15,256 nt of DNA from Candidatus Omnitrophota bacterium (GTDB taxonomy: Bacteria > Omnitrophota > Gorgyraeia > B26-G9): positions 1 through 15,256 of the forward strand of contig JAKLQT010000078.1 of assembly GCA_022013205.1 (NCBI GenBank), given 5' to 3'. Below are positions 1 to 7,707 of the stretch, piece after piece. The notes under the pieces were generated by a model that saw only the letters and a program-made list of their open reading frames with translations, ran no database searches and had not been told where the DNA came from. Positions within the stretch are counted from its first letter, which is position 1. Each line of letters begins with the position of its first letter. Position numbers and translations under genes: made by a program.

Positions 1-765
1 AAGAAAAAATTTAAATTTGACTTTCCTCTGATTGGCGTGCTCACTGACTATGCGCCGCATTCCTACTGGATGTACGATAATGTAGATGCCTATATTGTTC
101 CTAATGAAAAAACCAGGGAGCGCTTTCTGAACAGCGGGATCAAGAGCAGTAATGTTTTTCCGTTAGGGATACCGATAAGCGCGAAATTCTCCGGAAAAAC
201 CAATAAAGAATCCGCGCGCAGAGTGTTAAGATTAGATGACAATAAGCCTACTCTTTTAATCATGGGAGGCGGCCAGGGGTTAGGGCCTATTGAAGACCTT
301 ATATATGCGATTAATACGATCGAAAATCCTCTCCAGGTTATTGTAGTTTGCGGGACCAATAAAAAATTAAAGAAATGGCTCGAAAAAAGAAAGCTGCTTT
401 TTAGAAAAAAAATGACGATTTTAGGATATACCAGACAGGTAGAAATGCTTATGGGAATATCAGATATTATAGTTACAAAACCGGGCGGCCTTACTACGGC
501 TGAGGCGCTCGCGAAGAGCTTACCTATTGTTATTATTAATCCTATCCCCGGGCAGGAAGCAAAGAATACGGAATTTTTACTTGAGGAAGGTGCCGCGGTT
601 AAAGCTAAAAGCCCTCTTGACGCGGCGGTTTTAATTGAGAAATTGCTGAATAATACTGAGGAGCTGAAAAAGATGAAAGCCGCGGCCCGAAAGCAGGCCC
701 AACCGTATTCAGCGTCGAAAATAGTAGATCTGGTTGAGAAACTTCTAAAACAAAAAGACAGATAA
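1..765 (+). CDS. MGDG-synthase/MurG-type glycosyltransferase (5' partial)
   Basis: The reading frame is open from the first base, so the start lies upstream; the GTG at 37 is internal. 254 residues are visible, numbered here from base 1. The N-terminal part carries TDYAPH (15-20) and GIPI, typical of the MGDG synthase N-terminal domain (PF06925 type). The C-terminal half has the nucleotide-sugar loop MGGGQGLG (88-95), then KPGGLTTAEA (160-169) and PGQE (183-186), the GT28 C-terminal signature. Family members move glucose or galactose from a UDP-sugar onto diacylglycerol at the inner face of the cytoplasmic membrane. MurG is less likely because of the TDY..H motif. The stop abuts the ATG of the acyltransferase, so the two are co-translated and probably share an envelope-lipid role. 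Acceptor and sugar cannot be read from the sequence. Confidence 0.88.
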   Translation, partial: KKKFKFDFPLIGVLTDYAPHSYWMYDNVDAYIVPNEKTRERFLNSGIKSSNVFPLGIPISAKFSGKTNKESARRVLRLDDNKPTLLIMGGGQGLGPIEDLIYAINTIENPLQVIVVCGTNKKLKKWLEKRKLLFRKKMTILGYTRQVEMLMGISDIIVTKPGGLTTAEALAKSLPIVIINPIPGQEAKNTEFLLEEGAAVKAKSPLDAAVLIEKLLNNTEELKKMKAAARKQAQPYSASKIVDLVEKLLKQKDR

Positions 766-1647
766 ATGATAATGTATTTATTATATAGATTAGGACAGTG
801 GCTTGCTTTAAGCTTACCCCACGCGCTTGCCTATAGAGTGGGTGTTATTTTAACAAGTTTTAAATATATTTTTTGTTCAGGCGAAAGAAAGGCCATGCGC
901 AAAAACCTGGAAGTTATTTTAGGGGAGAATCATCCGGGTATTAAAAAATATCCGGCACAGATATACGCTAATTTCGGCAGATATCTCGTTGATTTTTTTC
1001 GTGCCCGGAAGATAGACAAAAAGTTCATTGATAAGTTTGTAAAGATAGAAAACCTGGAATATATGGATAATGCCTTGAAAAAGGGCAAAGGCGTCATAGG
1101 CCTTACCGCGCATCTGGGCAATTGGGAATTGTGCGCGCAGATTCTCACCCGGCTGGGATACAAGATGAACGCTATCGCGCTTACTCATAAGAATTCCCGA
1201 ATAGATGATTTGTTTTCCAGGCAAAGGCAGCTTACAGGGATAAAGGTTATTCCTGTTGGGATGAGTGTGCGTAAATGTTTTTCGGCTTTAAGGAAAAATG
1301 AAATAGTCGGTATATTGGGAGACAGGGATTTTTCCGGAGAAAACGGGATTTTTGTCGATTTTCTTAACCGTTCATTTATGGCTCCTTTAGGGCCCGCGGT
1401 GCTGAGTTTGCGTACCGGCGCGGCAATTGTTCCGGCATTCGTTATCAGGGATGAAAAAGATGAGCGTTATTTCAGATATATTTTTAGTGAGCCTATATAT
1501 CCTGAATATAGCGATGATGAAAAAAAAGACATTAAGCAGCTTACAATTAAATACATAAAAGTTATAGAAAAGTTTGTGAAGCTTTACCCGCAGCAGTGGT
1601 TTGTTTTTCATGAATTTCAGAAGGCAGAAAAAATAGAAATACTTTAG
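766..1647 (+). CDS. LpxL/HtrB-type lysophospholipid acyltransferase
   Basis: This 293-residue protein belongs to the lipid A biosynthesis acyltransferase family, which transfers an acyl chain from acyl-ACP to a lipid A precursor on the inner membrane. The catalytic HX4E motif is H116-LGNW-E121. A GDRDFSG segment follows at 185-191, with D186, and then a conserved block FMAPLGPAVLSLRTGA with a later P.F. The N-terminal 30 residues are hydrophobic, a membrane anchor or signal anchor. Length is close to the usual 290-310. The ATG directly follows the stop of the preceding gene with no gap. Distant homologues in organisms without lipid A acylate other glycolipids or phosphatidyl-inositol mannosides, so a glycolipid substrate made by the upstream glycosyltransferase is an alternative. 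The family call is firm; the substrate is not. Confidence 0.88.
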   Translation: MIMYLLYRLGQWLALSLPHALAYRVGVILTSFKYIFCSGERKAMRKNLEVILGENHPGIKKYPAQIYANFGRYLVDFFRARKIDKKFIDKFVKIENLEYMDNALKKGKGVIGLTAHLGNWELCAQILTRLGYKMNAIALTHKNSRIDDLFSRQRQLTGIKVIPVGMSVRKCFSALRKNEIVGILGDRDFSGENGIFVDFLNRSFMAPLGPAVLSLRTGAAIVPAFVIRDEKDERYFRYIFSEPIYPEYSDDEKKDIKQLTIKYIKVIEKFVKLYPQQWFVFHEFQKAEKIEIL

Positions 1648-1659
1648 AGTCGCGAAACT

Positions 1660-2328
1660 ATGAAAGTTTGTGTTTTAGTCCCAGCTTATAACGAAGAAGT
1701 AACTATCACTCAACTTGTGCGGGAGATCAGGAACAATGGGTTAGATCCGATAGTTGTTGACGACGGATCTACGGATAGTACCGCCTTAAGAGCTAAGGAG
1801 TCTCAGGCTCTTGTCCTCAGCCATCCCCGTAATCTCGGAAAAGGACAGGCATTAAGGACAGGTTTTAAGTATATCCGCGGCAGTGATTATGATGCTGTAG
1901 TAATTATGGATGCTGACGGACAACACCTGGCCTGTGAGATAAGTAAATTTATATCACACGCGGAAAAATCAAAAGCCGGAATTATAATTGGTAATCGCAT
2001 GCGGGCACCTGTTGGCATGCCGCTGGTGAGAAGGATTACAAATCACCTGACTTCATATATCCTCTCTAAGGTTACCTCAGCCGATATTCCGGACAGCCAA
2101 TGCGGATTCCGGCTGATCAAGACAGAAGTACTCAAGAAGTTAAATCTTTCCACAGTAAAATATGAGACGGAATCGGAGATCCTGATCGAAGCGGCAAAGA
2201 ATAATTTTATTATTGAATCGATTCCGGTTAAAACTATTTATGCTAATCAGAAAAGCCGGATCAATCCTGTTGTTGATACGATAAGATTCTGGAGCTTGAT
2301 AGGCAGAAATATGTTCAGGAAGAAGTAA
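1660..2328 (+). CDS. GT2 glycosyltransferase, polyprenyl-phosphate sugar synthase-like
   Basis: This 222-residue family-2 glycosyltransferase resembles dolichyl-phosphate mannose synthase and bacterial undecaprenyl-phosphate sugar transferases. It has VPAYNEE at 7-13, the nucleotide-binding DDGSTDST from 34, NLGKGQALRTGF from 58, the metal-binding DADGQH at 84-89, and DSQCGFRL from 145, a common acceptor-loop signature. There is no C-terminal membrane domain, so it would work at the cytoplasmic face as a soluble or peripheral enzyme. It starts 12 nt after the acyltransferase with only a weak ribosome binding site and ends 2 nt before pcm. Its place next to two lipid-modifying genes suggests that it charges a lipid carrier for envelope glycan assembly. 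The donor sugar is unknown. Confidence 0.87.
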   Translation: MKVCVLVPAYNEEVTITQLVREIRNNGLDPIVVDDGSTDSTALRAKESQALVLSHPRNLGKGQALRTGFKYIRGSDYDAVVIMDADGQHLACEISKFISHAEKSKAGIIIGNRMRAPVGMPLVRRITNHLTSYILSKVTSADIPDSQCGFRLIKTEVLKKLNLSTVKYETESEILIEAAKNNFIIESIPVKTIYANQKSRINPVVDTIRFWSLIGRNMFRKK

Positions 2329-2330
2329 TA

Positions 2331-2981
2331 ATGGATTTTGAAAATTCAAGAAAACGAATGGTAGATAGTCAGCTTGTGGAACGCGGCATAAAAAATGAGC
2401 GTGTTCTTTTTGTGTTTTTAAACATACCGAGGCATGAATTCGTTGCGCCTGAGTTAAGAGGTTCAGCATACGATGACCGCCCGCTGCCTATCGGCAGCGG
2501 CCAAACTATTTCTCAGCCGTACATGGCGGCGTTAATGACTGAATTACTGGAACTAACGGACAAGATGAAAGTTCTGGAATTAGGCACAGGCAGCGGTTAC
2601 CAGGCATCCATTCTGGGGGCACTGGCAAGGGAGGTTTACTCTGTGGAGAGGATCGCCGGACTAGCGGAAACTGCTGCGGGGACATTGTATAGGCTTGGAA
2701 TTAAAAATGTGCATATAAAAATTGCCGACGGAAGTATCGGCCTGGAAGAATTCCAGCCTTATGACGCGATTATGGTCACTGCCGGAGCACCCCGAGTGCC
2801 GCAGGCATTGCTTGATCAGTTGAAAGACGGAGGCAGGCTGGTGATACCGGTCGGCAACAGGTTTTCTCAGGAATTGAAGTGTTTGCGGAAAAAGGGCGGC
2901 CAAATAGTAGAAACAAAATCGTGCGGCTGTGTTTTTGTGCCGCTATTGGGTGAACAAGGATGGAGCGTAGATAATGAGTGA
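2331..2981 (+). CDS. pcm: Protein-L-isoaspartate O-methyltransferase
   Basis: This is a 216-residue PCMT enzyme, the usual length. It uses SAM to methylate isoaspartyl residues in aged proteins, which starts their repair to aspartate; it acts in the cytosol. RMVDSQLVERGI (9-20) and PRHEFV are the typical N-terminal signature. SGQTISQPY (56-64) is the substrate-side signature. VLELGTGSGYQ (81-91) is SAM motif I, followed by VYSVER, and DAIMVTAGAP is the later SAM motif. AGGAAG about eight bases before the ATG serves as ribosome binding site. The last eight bases overlap the next gene, which fits translational coupling. Confidence 0.96.
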   Translation: MDFENSRKRMVDSQLVERGIKNERVLFVFLNIPRHEFVAPELRGSAYDDRPLPIGSGQTISQPYMAALMTELLELTDKMKVLELGTGSGYQASILGALAREVYSVERIAGLAETAAGTLYRLGIKNVHIKIADGSIGLEEFQPYDAIMVTAGAPRVPQALLDQLKDGGRLVIPVGNRFSQELKCLRKKGGQIVETKSCGCVFVPLLGEQGWSVDNE

Positions 2982-3468
2982 ATGGTTTTTAAGTGTTTTG
3001 GGAAATTTACCGCCGCAATGGCTTGTGGTTATTGTTTCAGCAATGCCGGTTTCGGAATTAAGAGGAGCAATACCGATCGGGATTATGCTCGGGCTTACTC
3101 CGGCCAAGGTTTTTGTGCTGGCAATCCTCGGAAATCTTATCCCGGTATTGCCGTTATTATATTCACTTGAGCCGGTTTCAGAAAAGCTGCGTAAATTTTC
3201 ATTCTTCAAAAAGTTCTTTGACTGGCTGTTTGAAAGAACCAAAAAAAAGTCAAAGATAATCGAAAAATATGAGTTAATAGGATTGATCATCTTTGTCGCG
3301 GTACCTCTGCCTATGACCGGAGCATGGACAGGCTGCATAGCAGCATCAATGCTGAAGCTGGAAAAGAAACTTTCCTTTTTTGCTGTTGCCGCCGGAGTAG
3401 CTGTTGCCGCGGTTATAGTATCTGTTATTACATTAAGCGCTAAAGGGTATTTCGCCAATGTCCGGTAA
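2974..3468 (+). CDS. Small multidrug export family membrane protein
   Basis: This 164-residue membrane protein matches what is known of the PF06695 family (called 'small multi-drug export protein'). MPVSELRGAIPIG (24-36) with charged E29 and R30 in a hydrophobic stretch, GN at 53-54, and PLPMTGAWTG (111-120) are the family's paired conserved motifs, arranged as two related halves. Four or so hydrophobic segments are visible, with a lysine-rich cytoplasmic loop around 72-98. Experimental evidence for drug transport in this family is thin, so the transported molecule should be treated as unknown. The gene overlaps pcm by 8 nt and priA by 11 nt. Confidence 0.85.
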   Translation: MSEWFLSVLGNLPPQWLVVIVSAMPVSELRGAIPIGIMLGLTPAKVFVLAILGNLIPVLPLLYSLEPVSEKLRKFSFFKKFFDWLFERTKKKSKIIEKYELIGLIIFVAVPLPMTGAWTGCIAASMLKLEKKLSFFAVAAGVAVAAVIVSVITLSAKGYFANVR

Positions 3469-5479
3469 AAAATATGTTCAGGTAGCGGTTAATCTGCCGC
3501 TTAGTGATGTTTTTGATTATTCAGTGCCTGATGCTTTGCAGGATTCCATTGAGATCGGAAAACGTGTCCGGGTGCCTTTTAGAAATAGAACGATCGTTGG
3601 TTTTATTGTCAAGATCAGTGAGCACACCGCAATCCCCCGCACAAGAGATATAAAAGAAATCATTGATCAGGAGCCCTTATTGTCGCAGGATTTGCTTACT
3701 CTCACCAGATGGATGGCAGACTATTATTTCTGCTCATGGGGAGAAGCGATAGAGGCTGCGGTAGCCGGCCCGTTTAAAGGGGGTAAAACCTTTGTACGCT
3801 TAAGAAAGTCCACAGAGCCTTTAAGGCAAATAAAAGAAAGCCCTGAGGCCATTGAACATGTACTTAACGCGCATCAGGATAGGGCGTTGACGCAAATAAG
3901 TAAGTGTCTGCATGATGAGTTGTTCGGAGTTTTTCTTCTGCACGGGATAACTGCCAGCGGCAAAACAGAGGTATATTTCGTTGCTATAGAACAAGCCTTT
4001 AAAAAAAACAAAGAAACAATTGTTTTTGTACCGGAAATCGCCCTTACGCCGCAAACACTTGAACGTTTTATAAACAGGTTCGGGAAAGAAAAAGTAGCTG
4101 TTATTCACAGCCGGTTGAGCAAGGGAGAAAAATTTCTGGAATGGCAAAGGATAAAGCAGGGAGATGTAAAAATTGTTATAGGGGCGCGTTCAGCTATTTT
4201 CAGCCCATTAAAAAATTTGGGATTAATTATAGTTGATGAAGAACATGAGAATACTTATAAACAGGAAGATGTCCCAAGATACCATCTTGTAAACACGGCG
4301 ATAAAACGCGCTCAAATATCAAACGCGGCCGTAATATTAGGCAGTGCTACCCCATCGCTTGAATCGACCTACGCGGCAAGAAGAAACGAATTTAAGTTCA
4401 TTGAACTGCCCCAGCGGATAAAGGGCAGCGATTTGCCGGCAGTGCAGATTATAGATATGCGGCAGCAGCGCCAAAGGGCAAAGCATCTGCAGGTGCTCTC
4501 AAAACTACTGGAAGATCATATTGCCAAATGCTTAAAAAATAAAGAACAGGTTATCCTATTTCTCAATAGAAGAGGATTCTCTACTTATGTGCACTGCTCG
4601 AAATGCGGACATATCATGCAGTGCCCGCGCTGCAATATCGCGCTTGTCTATCATTTTGACCTGAAAAAACTGGTTTGCCATCACTGCGGCTATCATGTAA
4701 AAACTCAAGAACTATGCCCGCAGTGCAGCGGTAATTATATGCGGTATTCCGGTACGGGTACGCAGAAAGTAGAGAGCGAACTGCATAGGCTTTTTCCAAA
4801 CGCGAAAATCGGCCGCATGGATTCAGACGCCTTAAAGAAAAAAAACTCGCATTTTGAAATTTTTGATGATTTCAAGGAAAGAAAGATCGATATACTTATC
4901 GGCACGCAAATGCTCGCGAAAGGCCTTGATTTTCCAAACGTAACCCTGGTAGGGGTTATCTCCGCTGATGTAACTTTAAACCTGCCTGATTTTCGCGCTT
5001 CCGAACGCACGTTTTCACTGCTGACTCAGGCCGCGGGACGCGCAGGCAGGGGCAAGACAGCGGGCAAGGTTATAATCCAAACCTATACCCCTGGCCATTA
5101 CGCGATTCAGTGCGCTATAAAGCATGATTATAATGATTTTTATGAGCAGGAAATGATTTTCAGAAAGCAGCTGGAACTTCCGCCGTACGCGCATATGATA
5201 AATATAGTTTTGCGTTCAAAAGAGGAAGAAAAGGCCGCGGCTGCCGCGCAGGCGCTTGCCAGGATTCTAAAACAAAAAAGCAATGCCTTTAAAATAAATA
5301 TGCTTGGGCCTTCGGTTATGCCGGCGGCAAAATTAAGAGGTTATTTTCGTTATGGGATTATTATTAAAGATAAAGATGTTTTAAAGATAAACGCTATTTT
5401 AAAGGAAGCATTTAAAAGCTGGAAGGTTTCATCTAAAGTTAAGGTTGCCGTTGATGTTGATCCTTTGCGGGTGATTTGA
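3458..5479 (+). CDS. priA: Primosomal replication restart helicase PriA
   Basis: This 673-residue superfamily-2 helicase recognises stalled forks and D-loops and reloads the replisome. Residues 1-105 form the DNA-binding domain (VNLPLSDVFDYSVP; YYFCSWGEAIEAA). Walker A is GITASGKT (163-170). The DEEH box is 260-263, followed by LGSATPS. Eight cysteines (380, 383, 389, 392, 407, 410, 420, 423) form the two-zinc cluster inserted in the helicase core. GTQMLAKGLDFP (482-493) and QAAGRAGR (524-531) are the late helicase motifs. All catalytic and zinc residues are present, so it looks functional. It is somewhat shorter than the E. coli protein (732 residues). It is last in the operon, and a minus-strand gene converges on it 63 nt downstream with no clear intrinsic terminator between them. 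Confidence 0.97.
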   Translation: MSGKKYVQVAVNLPLSDVFDYSVPDALQDSIEIGKRVRVPFRNRTIVGFIVKISEHTAIPRTRDIKEIIDQEPLLSQDLLTLTRWMADYYFCSWGEAIEAAVAGPFKGGKTFVRLRKSTEPLRQIKESPEAIEHVLNAHQDRALTQISKCLHDELFGVFLLHGITASGKTEVYFVAIEQAFKKNKETIVFVPEIALTPQTLERFINRFGKEKVAVIHSRLSKGEKFLEWQRIKQGDVKIVIGARSAIFSPLKNLGLIIVDEEHENTYKQEDVPRYHLVNTAIKRAQISNAAVILGSATPSLESTYAARRNEFKFIELPQRIKGSDLPAVQIIDMRQQRQRAKHLQVLSKLLEDHIAKCLKNKEQVILFLNRRGFSTYVHCSKCGHIMQCPRCNIALVYHFDLKKLVCHHCGYHVKTQELCPQCSGNYMRYSGTGTQKVESELHRLFPNAKIGRMDSDALKKKNSHFEIFDDFKERKIDILIGTQMLAKGLDFPNVTLVGVISADVTLNLPDFRASERTFSLLTQAAGRAGRGKTAGKVIIQTYTPGHYAIQCAIKHDYNDFYEQEMIFRKQLELPPYAHMINIVLRSKEEEKAAAAAQALARILKQKSNAFKINMLGPSVMPAAKLRGYFRYGIIIKDKDVLKINAILKEAFKSWKVSSKVKVAVDVDPLRVI

Positions 5480-5542
5480 GAATAAAGTATAGTGCCCGCT
5501 GTGCTTTGCAGTAGGAACGATCATCTATCATCCTTCGAGGTA

Positions 5543-6151
5543 TTATGTCGCGGGTTTGATTTTGTCGAAGCCGTTATTAATAGTGCCGAGAGCGGAAATG
5601 TCTTTTATAATATTTTCCGCTTCGAAATCGCGTGGTGAGATATCAAGCAGTATTTTTGCTGTGGTTTTTGCTTTGACGTAGTTTTTGTTTTGGAAATACA
5701 AGCGCGCGAGAAGTTTTAATGCCGCGGGATTCATTTTATCAATAAAAATGATTTCTTCAAGGACAACAACCGCGTTGTTCGGGTTGTTTGCTTTATAAAA
5801 AAAAGCCGCAAGCCTGTGAAGCGCGGATATATTCGCGGGATTCAATAACACAATGCCTTCCTGCAGTTTAATGGCAGGATCAAATTTATTCTGCAGATAA
5901 AAATATGAGGCCTTTAGATTTAATAGCAGGATGGTTATTTTAGTCAAAACCAGCTTTATAATAGAAACGTTTTTTGACTTTTGGTTTTCTCTGGCTGCTT
6001 TTAGAAGGTAATGACGGCATTGTGTGAATTCCGGATAGCTTTCCAGGACGCCGCGCAGGAGTTCTATCGCATAGCCGTAATTATTTTTTTTAAGGGCTTG
6101 AAGCCCTTTTTGATAGAATTCATTATCCTGAGGATTGCTTTTTTGTTCCAT
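5543..6151 (-). CDS. Tetratricopeptide repeat protein, probably leaderless
   Basis: This 202-residue protein has no recognisable enzyme domain. One TPR covers about 10-43 (YGYAIELLRGVLESYP). A lysine-rich helix and a hydrophobic helix (63-80, KLVLTKITILLLNLK) follow, then about three further TPRs from 80 to 180 with A, Y, F and P at the usual positions (LLNPANISALHRLA; ALKLLARLYFQNKNYVKAK). TPRs mediate protein-protein contacts; the partner is unknown. The TTG at 6187 would give 12 more residues, but that TTG is the first triplet of a TTGACA -35 box and transcription should begin at or just before the ATG at 6151. I therefore chose that ATG. No Shine-Dalgarno sequence precedes it. The gene lies convergent to priA and divergent from fmt, and breaks what is often a priA-fmt neighbourhood. 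Confidence 0.82.
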   Translation of the reverse strand: MEQKSNPQDNEFYQKGLQALKKNNYGYAIELLRGVLESYPEFTQCRHYLLKAARENQKSKNVSIIKLVLTKITILLLNLKASYFYLQNKFDPAIKLQEGIVLLNPANISALHRLAAFFYKANNPNNAVVVLEEIIFIDKMNPAALKLLARLYFQNKNYVKAKTTAKILLDISPRDFEAENIIKDISALGTINNGFDKIKPAT

Positions 6152-6158
6152 ATTTTGT

Positions 6159-6187
6159 ATTGTAAAGTAAAAGCAGTAAACTGTCAA
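6159..6187 (-). promoter_or_regulatory. Near-consensus sigma70 promoter of the TPR gene
   Basis: On the minus strand, TTGACA (6187-6182) is followed by exactly 17 nt and TACAAT (6164-6159), matching consensus in 11 of 12 positions. Seven bases (ACAAAAT) separate the -10 box from the ATG at 6151-6149, so the usual start point falls on the T or A of the start codon. That predicts a leaderless mRNA. Confidence 0.75.
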
Positions 6188-6218
6188 TCAAACAAAACAG
6201 CGAATAGAGAAAAACCGA

Positions 6219-6315
6219 AAGACGATGGACGAACGCTTCGCTAGGATGAAGGACGAAAACCTAGGACACCAGTAAAAAGCAAGTTGACTGATAGCTGATG
6301 GTCGATGGCTAATAG
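6219..6315 (+). repeat. Degenerate heptamer repeats
   Basis: Units of seven bases recur with drift: gacgatg-gacgaac near 6221-6234, and gactgata, gctgatg, gtcgatg, gctaata in succession from 6285 to 6313. Short heptamer arrays of this kind are known as dispersed intergenic repeats in several bacterial groups. No open reading frame is present. The array precedes an AT-rich core and is answered by related units in inverse orientation at 6435-6460. Confidence 0.5.
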
Positions 6316-6456
6316 TAAAACAGACAAAACATAATAAAATATGATATTTATTTGTAATTTATGGTTTTTAGTTTTGCATTTATTTAGTGTTTGGGGTTTA
6401 GAATTTTTAGTATTTTTAGTATTTGTTGCCCATAGGCCATTGACTATTAGCTATTG
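6289..6456 (+). repeat. Imperfect inverted repeat that pairs fully with G-U wobbles
   Basis: The arm 6289-6310 (TGATAGCTGATGGTCGATGGCT, interrupted here only for position) and the arm 6435-6456 are inverse. All 22 positions can pair in the + strand RNA: 16 Watson-Crick pairs and 6 G-U wobbles. Four more pairs are possible outside a small bulge (6283-6286 with 6459-6462). The 124-nt AT-rich core contains a tandem 9-mer (atttttagt at 6403-6411 and 6412-6420). The rest of 6188-6519 holds no gene. Confidence 0.55.
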
Positions 6457-6467
6457 ACCAATATAAT
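6440..6467 (+). promoter_or_regulatory. Promoter of fmt
   Basis: TTGACT (6440-6445) and TATAAT (6462-6467) are spaced by 16 nt, placing the start point near 6474 and giving a leader of about 45 nt. AAGGA at 6509-6513 lies six bases before the ATG. The -35 box lies inside the downstream arm of the heptamer inverted repeat, so the repeat has supplied part of the promoter. A second TTGACC at 6454 is too close to the -10 box to be used with it. Confidence 0.6.
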
Positions 6468-6519
6468 ACGCAAACGCGACAGCTAATAAGCTATTAATTA
6501 ATCTTAAAAAGGAACTCCT

Positions 6520-7458
6520 ATGAAAATAGTTTTTTTCGGTTCATCTTCATTTGCTGTGGCAAGCCTGCAGCTGCTTAAAACTGAGCATGAGATTGCAGCG
6601 GTTTTCACGCAGCCTGACCGGTCTAAAGGAAGACATTTACACATAGCCAAGACACCTGTTAAAATATGCGCGGAGTATAATAAAATCGAGGTTTTTCAGC
6701 CTGAGAGGATTAGTGATGAGCAGGTTGTCGCGATGCTTAAAAAGTTTCAGGCGGATATATTCGTTGTGGTAAGCTTCGGGCAGAAGTTAAGCCGCGAGGT
6801 GCTGGATATCCCGAGGCTTTATTGCGTTAATGTTCACGCTTCTTTGCTGCCTCGATACAGAGGGGCAGCGCCGATAAATCATGCTATTATGAACGGCGAT
6901 AAGATTACCGGAGTAAGTATAATAAAAATGAATGAATTTATGGATGGCGGTGATATCATCTTAAGTAAAAGCCTTGAGATAGGCGATGATGATGCTATTA
7001 TGCTTACGGAAAAGCTTGGAAAACTTGGCGCTCTGGGCTTACTTGAAGCGATGGAAATAATTGAAAAAGGCAAGGTTGAATTTATAAAACAAGAACAAGC
7101 GCAGGCCACCAAAGCCAATAAGCTTAAAAAGGCAGACGGCTGTATCAATTGGCAGGATAGCGCTGAGAGTTTGCGTAACAAGGTTAGAGGGCTGCTTCCC
7201 TGGCCTTGCGCGTATACTTATTATAAAGGAAAGTTTCTTAAGGTTCTTAAAAGCAAGGTTATAGATTACCCGCGGGAAAGGCCTCAGTTTGTCAAACCGG
7301 CAGAGGTGATTTCAGTTTGCGCTCAGGAAGGCATTGTTATTGCCTGCGGCAGGGGAGAACTGAAGCTCGAAAGGGTTCAGCCTGAGGGCAAGCGGGCGAT
7401 GGACGCGCATGCTTTTGTGCTGGGACATCACATAAAAACAGGAGAATCTCTCGGATAA
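6520..7458 (+). CDS. fmt: Methionyl-tRNA formyltransferase
   Basis: This 312-residue enzyme formylates Met-tRNAfMet with 10-formyl-tetrahydrofolate in the cytosol to make the initiator tRNA. MKIVFFGSSSFAV and QPDRSKGR (31-38) are typical N-terminal blocks. The catalytic triad is visible as N104 and H106 in VNVHASLLP and D142 in EFMDGGDII, the spacing of the E. coli residues N108, H110 and D146. SLLPRYRGAAPI (108-119) is the family signature. The C-terminal tRNA-binding domain runs from about 205 (INWQ, RGLLPWPCAYT). The peptide deformylase gene that often neighbours fmt is absent here. Full length and intact. Confidence 0.97.
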   Translation: MKIVFFGSSSFAVASLQLLKTEHEIAAVFTQPDRSKGRHLHIAKTPVKICAEYNKIEVFQPERISDEQVVAMLKKFQADIFVVVSFGQKLSREVLDIPRLYCVNVHASLLPRYRGAAPINHAIMNGDKITGVSIIKMNEFMDGGDIILSKSLEIGDDDAIMLTEKLGKLGALGLLEAMEIIEKGKVEFIKQEQAQATKANKLKKADGCINWQDSAESLRNKVRGLLPWPCAYTYYKGKFLKVLKSKVIDYPRERPQFVKPAEVISVCAQEGIVIACGRGELKLERVQPEGKRAMDAHAFVLGHHIKTGESLG

Positions 7459-7495
7459 ATTTTGGCTCTTTCTTACTTAGTGTGGACTTCGGATA

Positions 7496-7707
7496 AAGAT
7501 TATGGGGGAATTTTTAAGTGCACTCACAAATTTAGGCAAATATTCGTTATGTTTTTGGGAACCCTTTTGGGCGCGAAGACTGTCTGAGCCCCGCCGTATT
7601 CTGGCGGGGAGAGTTTCTGAAGCGCCAAAAATACAACGCAGATTTGCCGGTTCCGCTGTTTTTTAGCGGAGAAATTTGTTGTAAGCGTAAAATTTACCCA
7701 TAATCTT
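7496..7707. repeat. 212-nt nested inverted repeat / structured element
   Basis: An 11-bp perfect stem (7496-7506 with 7697-7707) continues after one mismatch for 7 bp (7508-7514 with 7689-7695, one G-U). After an internal loop come 8 perfect base pairs (7526-7533 with 7672-7679). A three-way junction then bears a perfect 6-bp hairpin with a 7-nt loop (7652-7670) and a long arm. The arm pairs 7535-7541 with 7642-7648, cgtt 7545-7548 with 7635-7638, and 7550-7558 with 7625-7633. A perfect 7-bp CCCCGCC/GGCGGGG hairpin (7589-7609) lies inside it. No target-site duplication was found at the edges. It could be a MITE-like palindromic element or a structured RNA. Confidence 0.7.

Noticed and set aside
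5480..5542. Bidirectional terminator between priA and the convergent TPR gene
   Set aside because: Only weak pairings (agga with tcct) are present, with no GC-rich stem and T-run.
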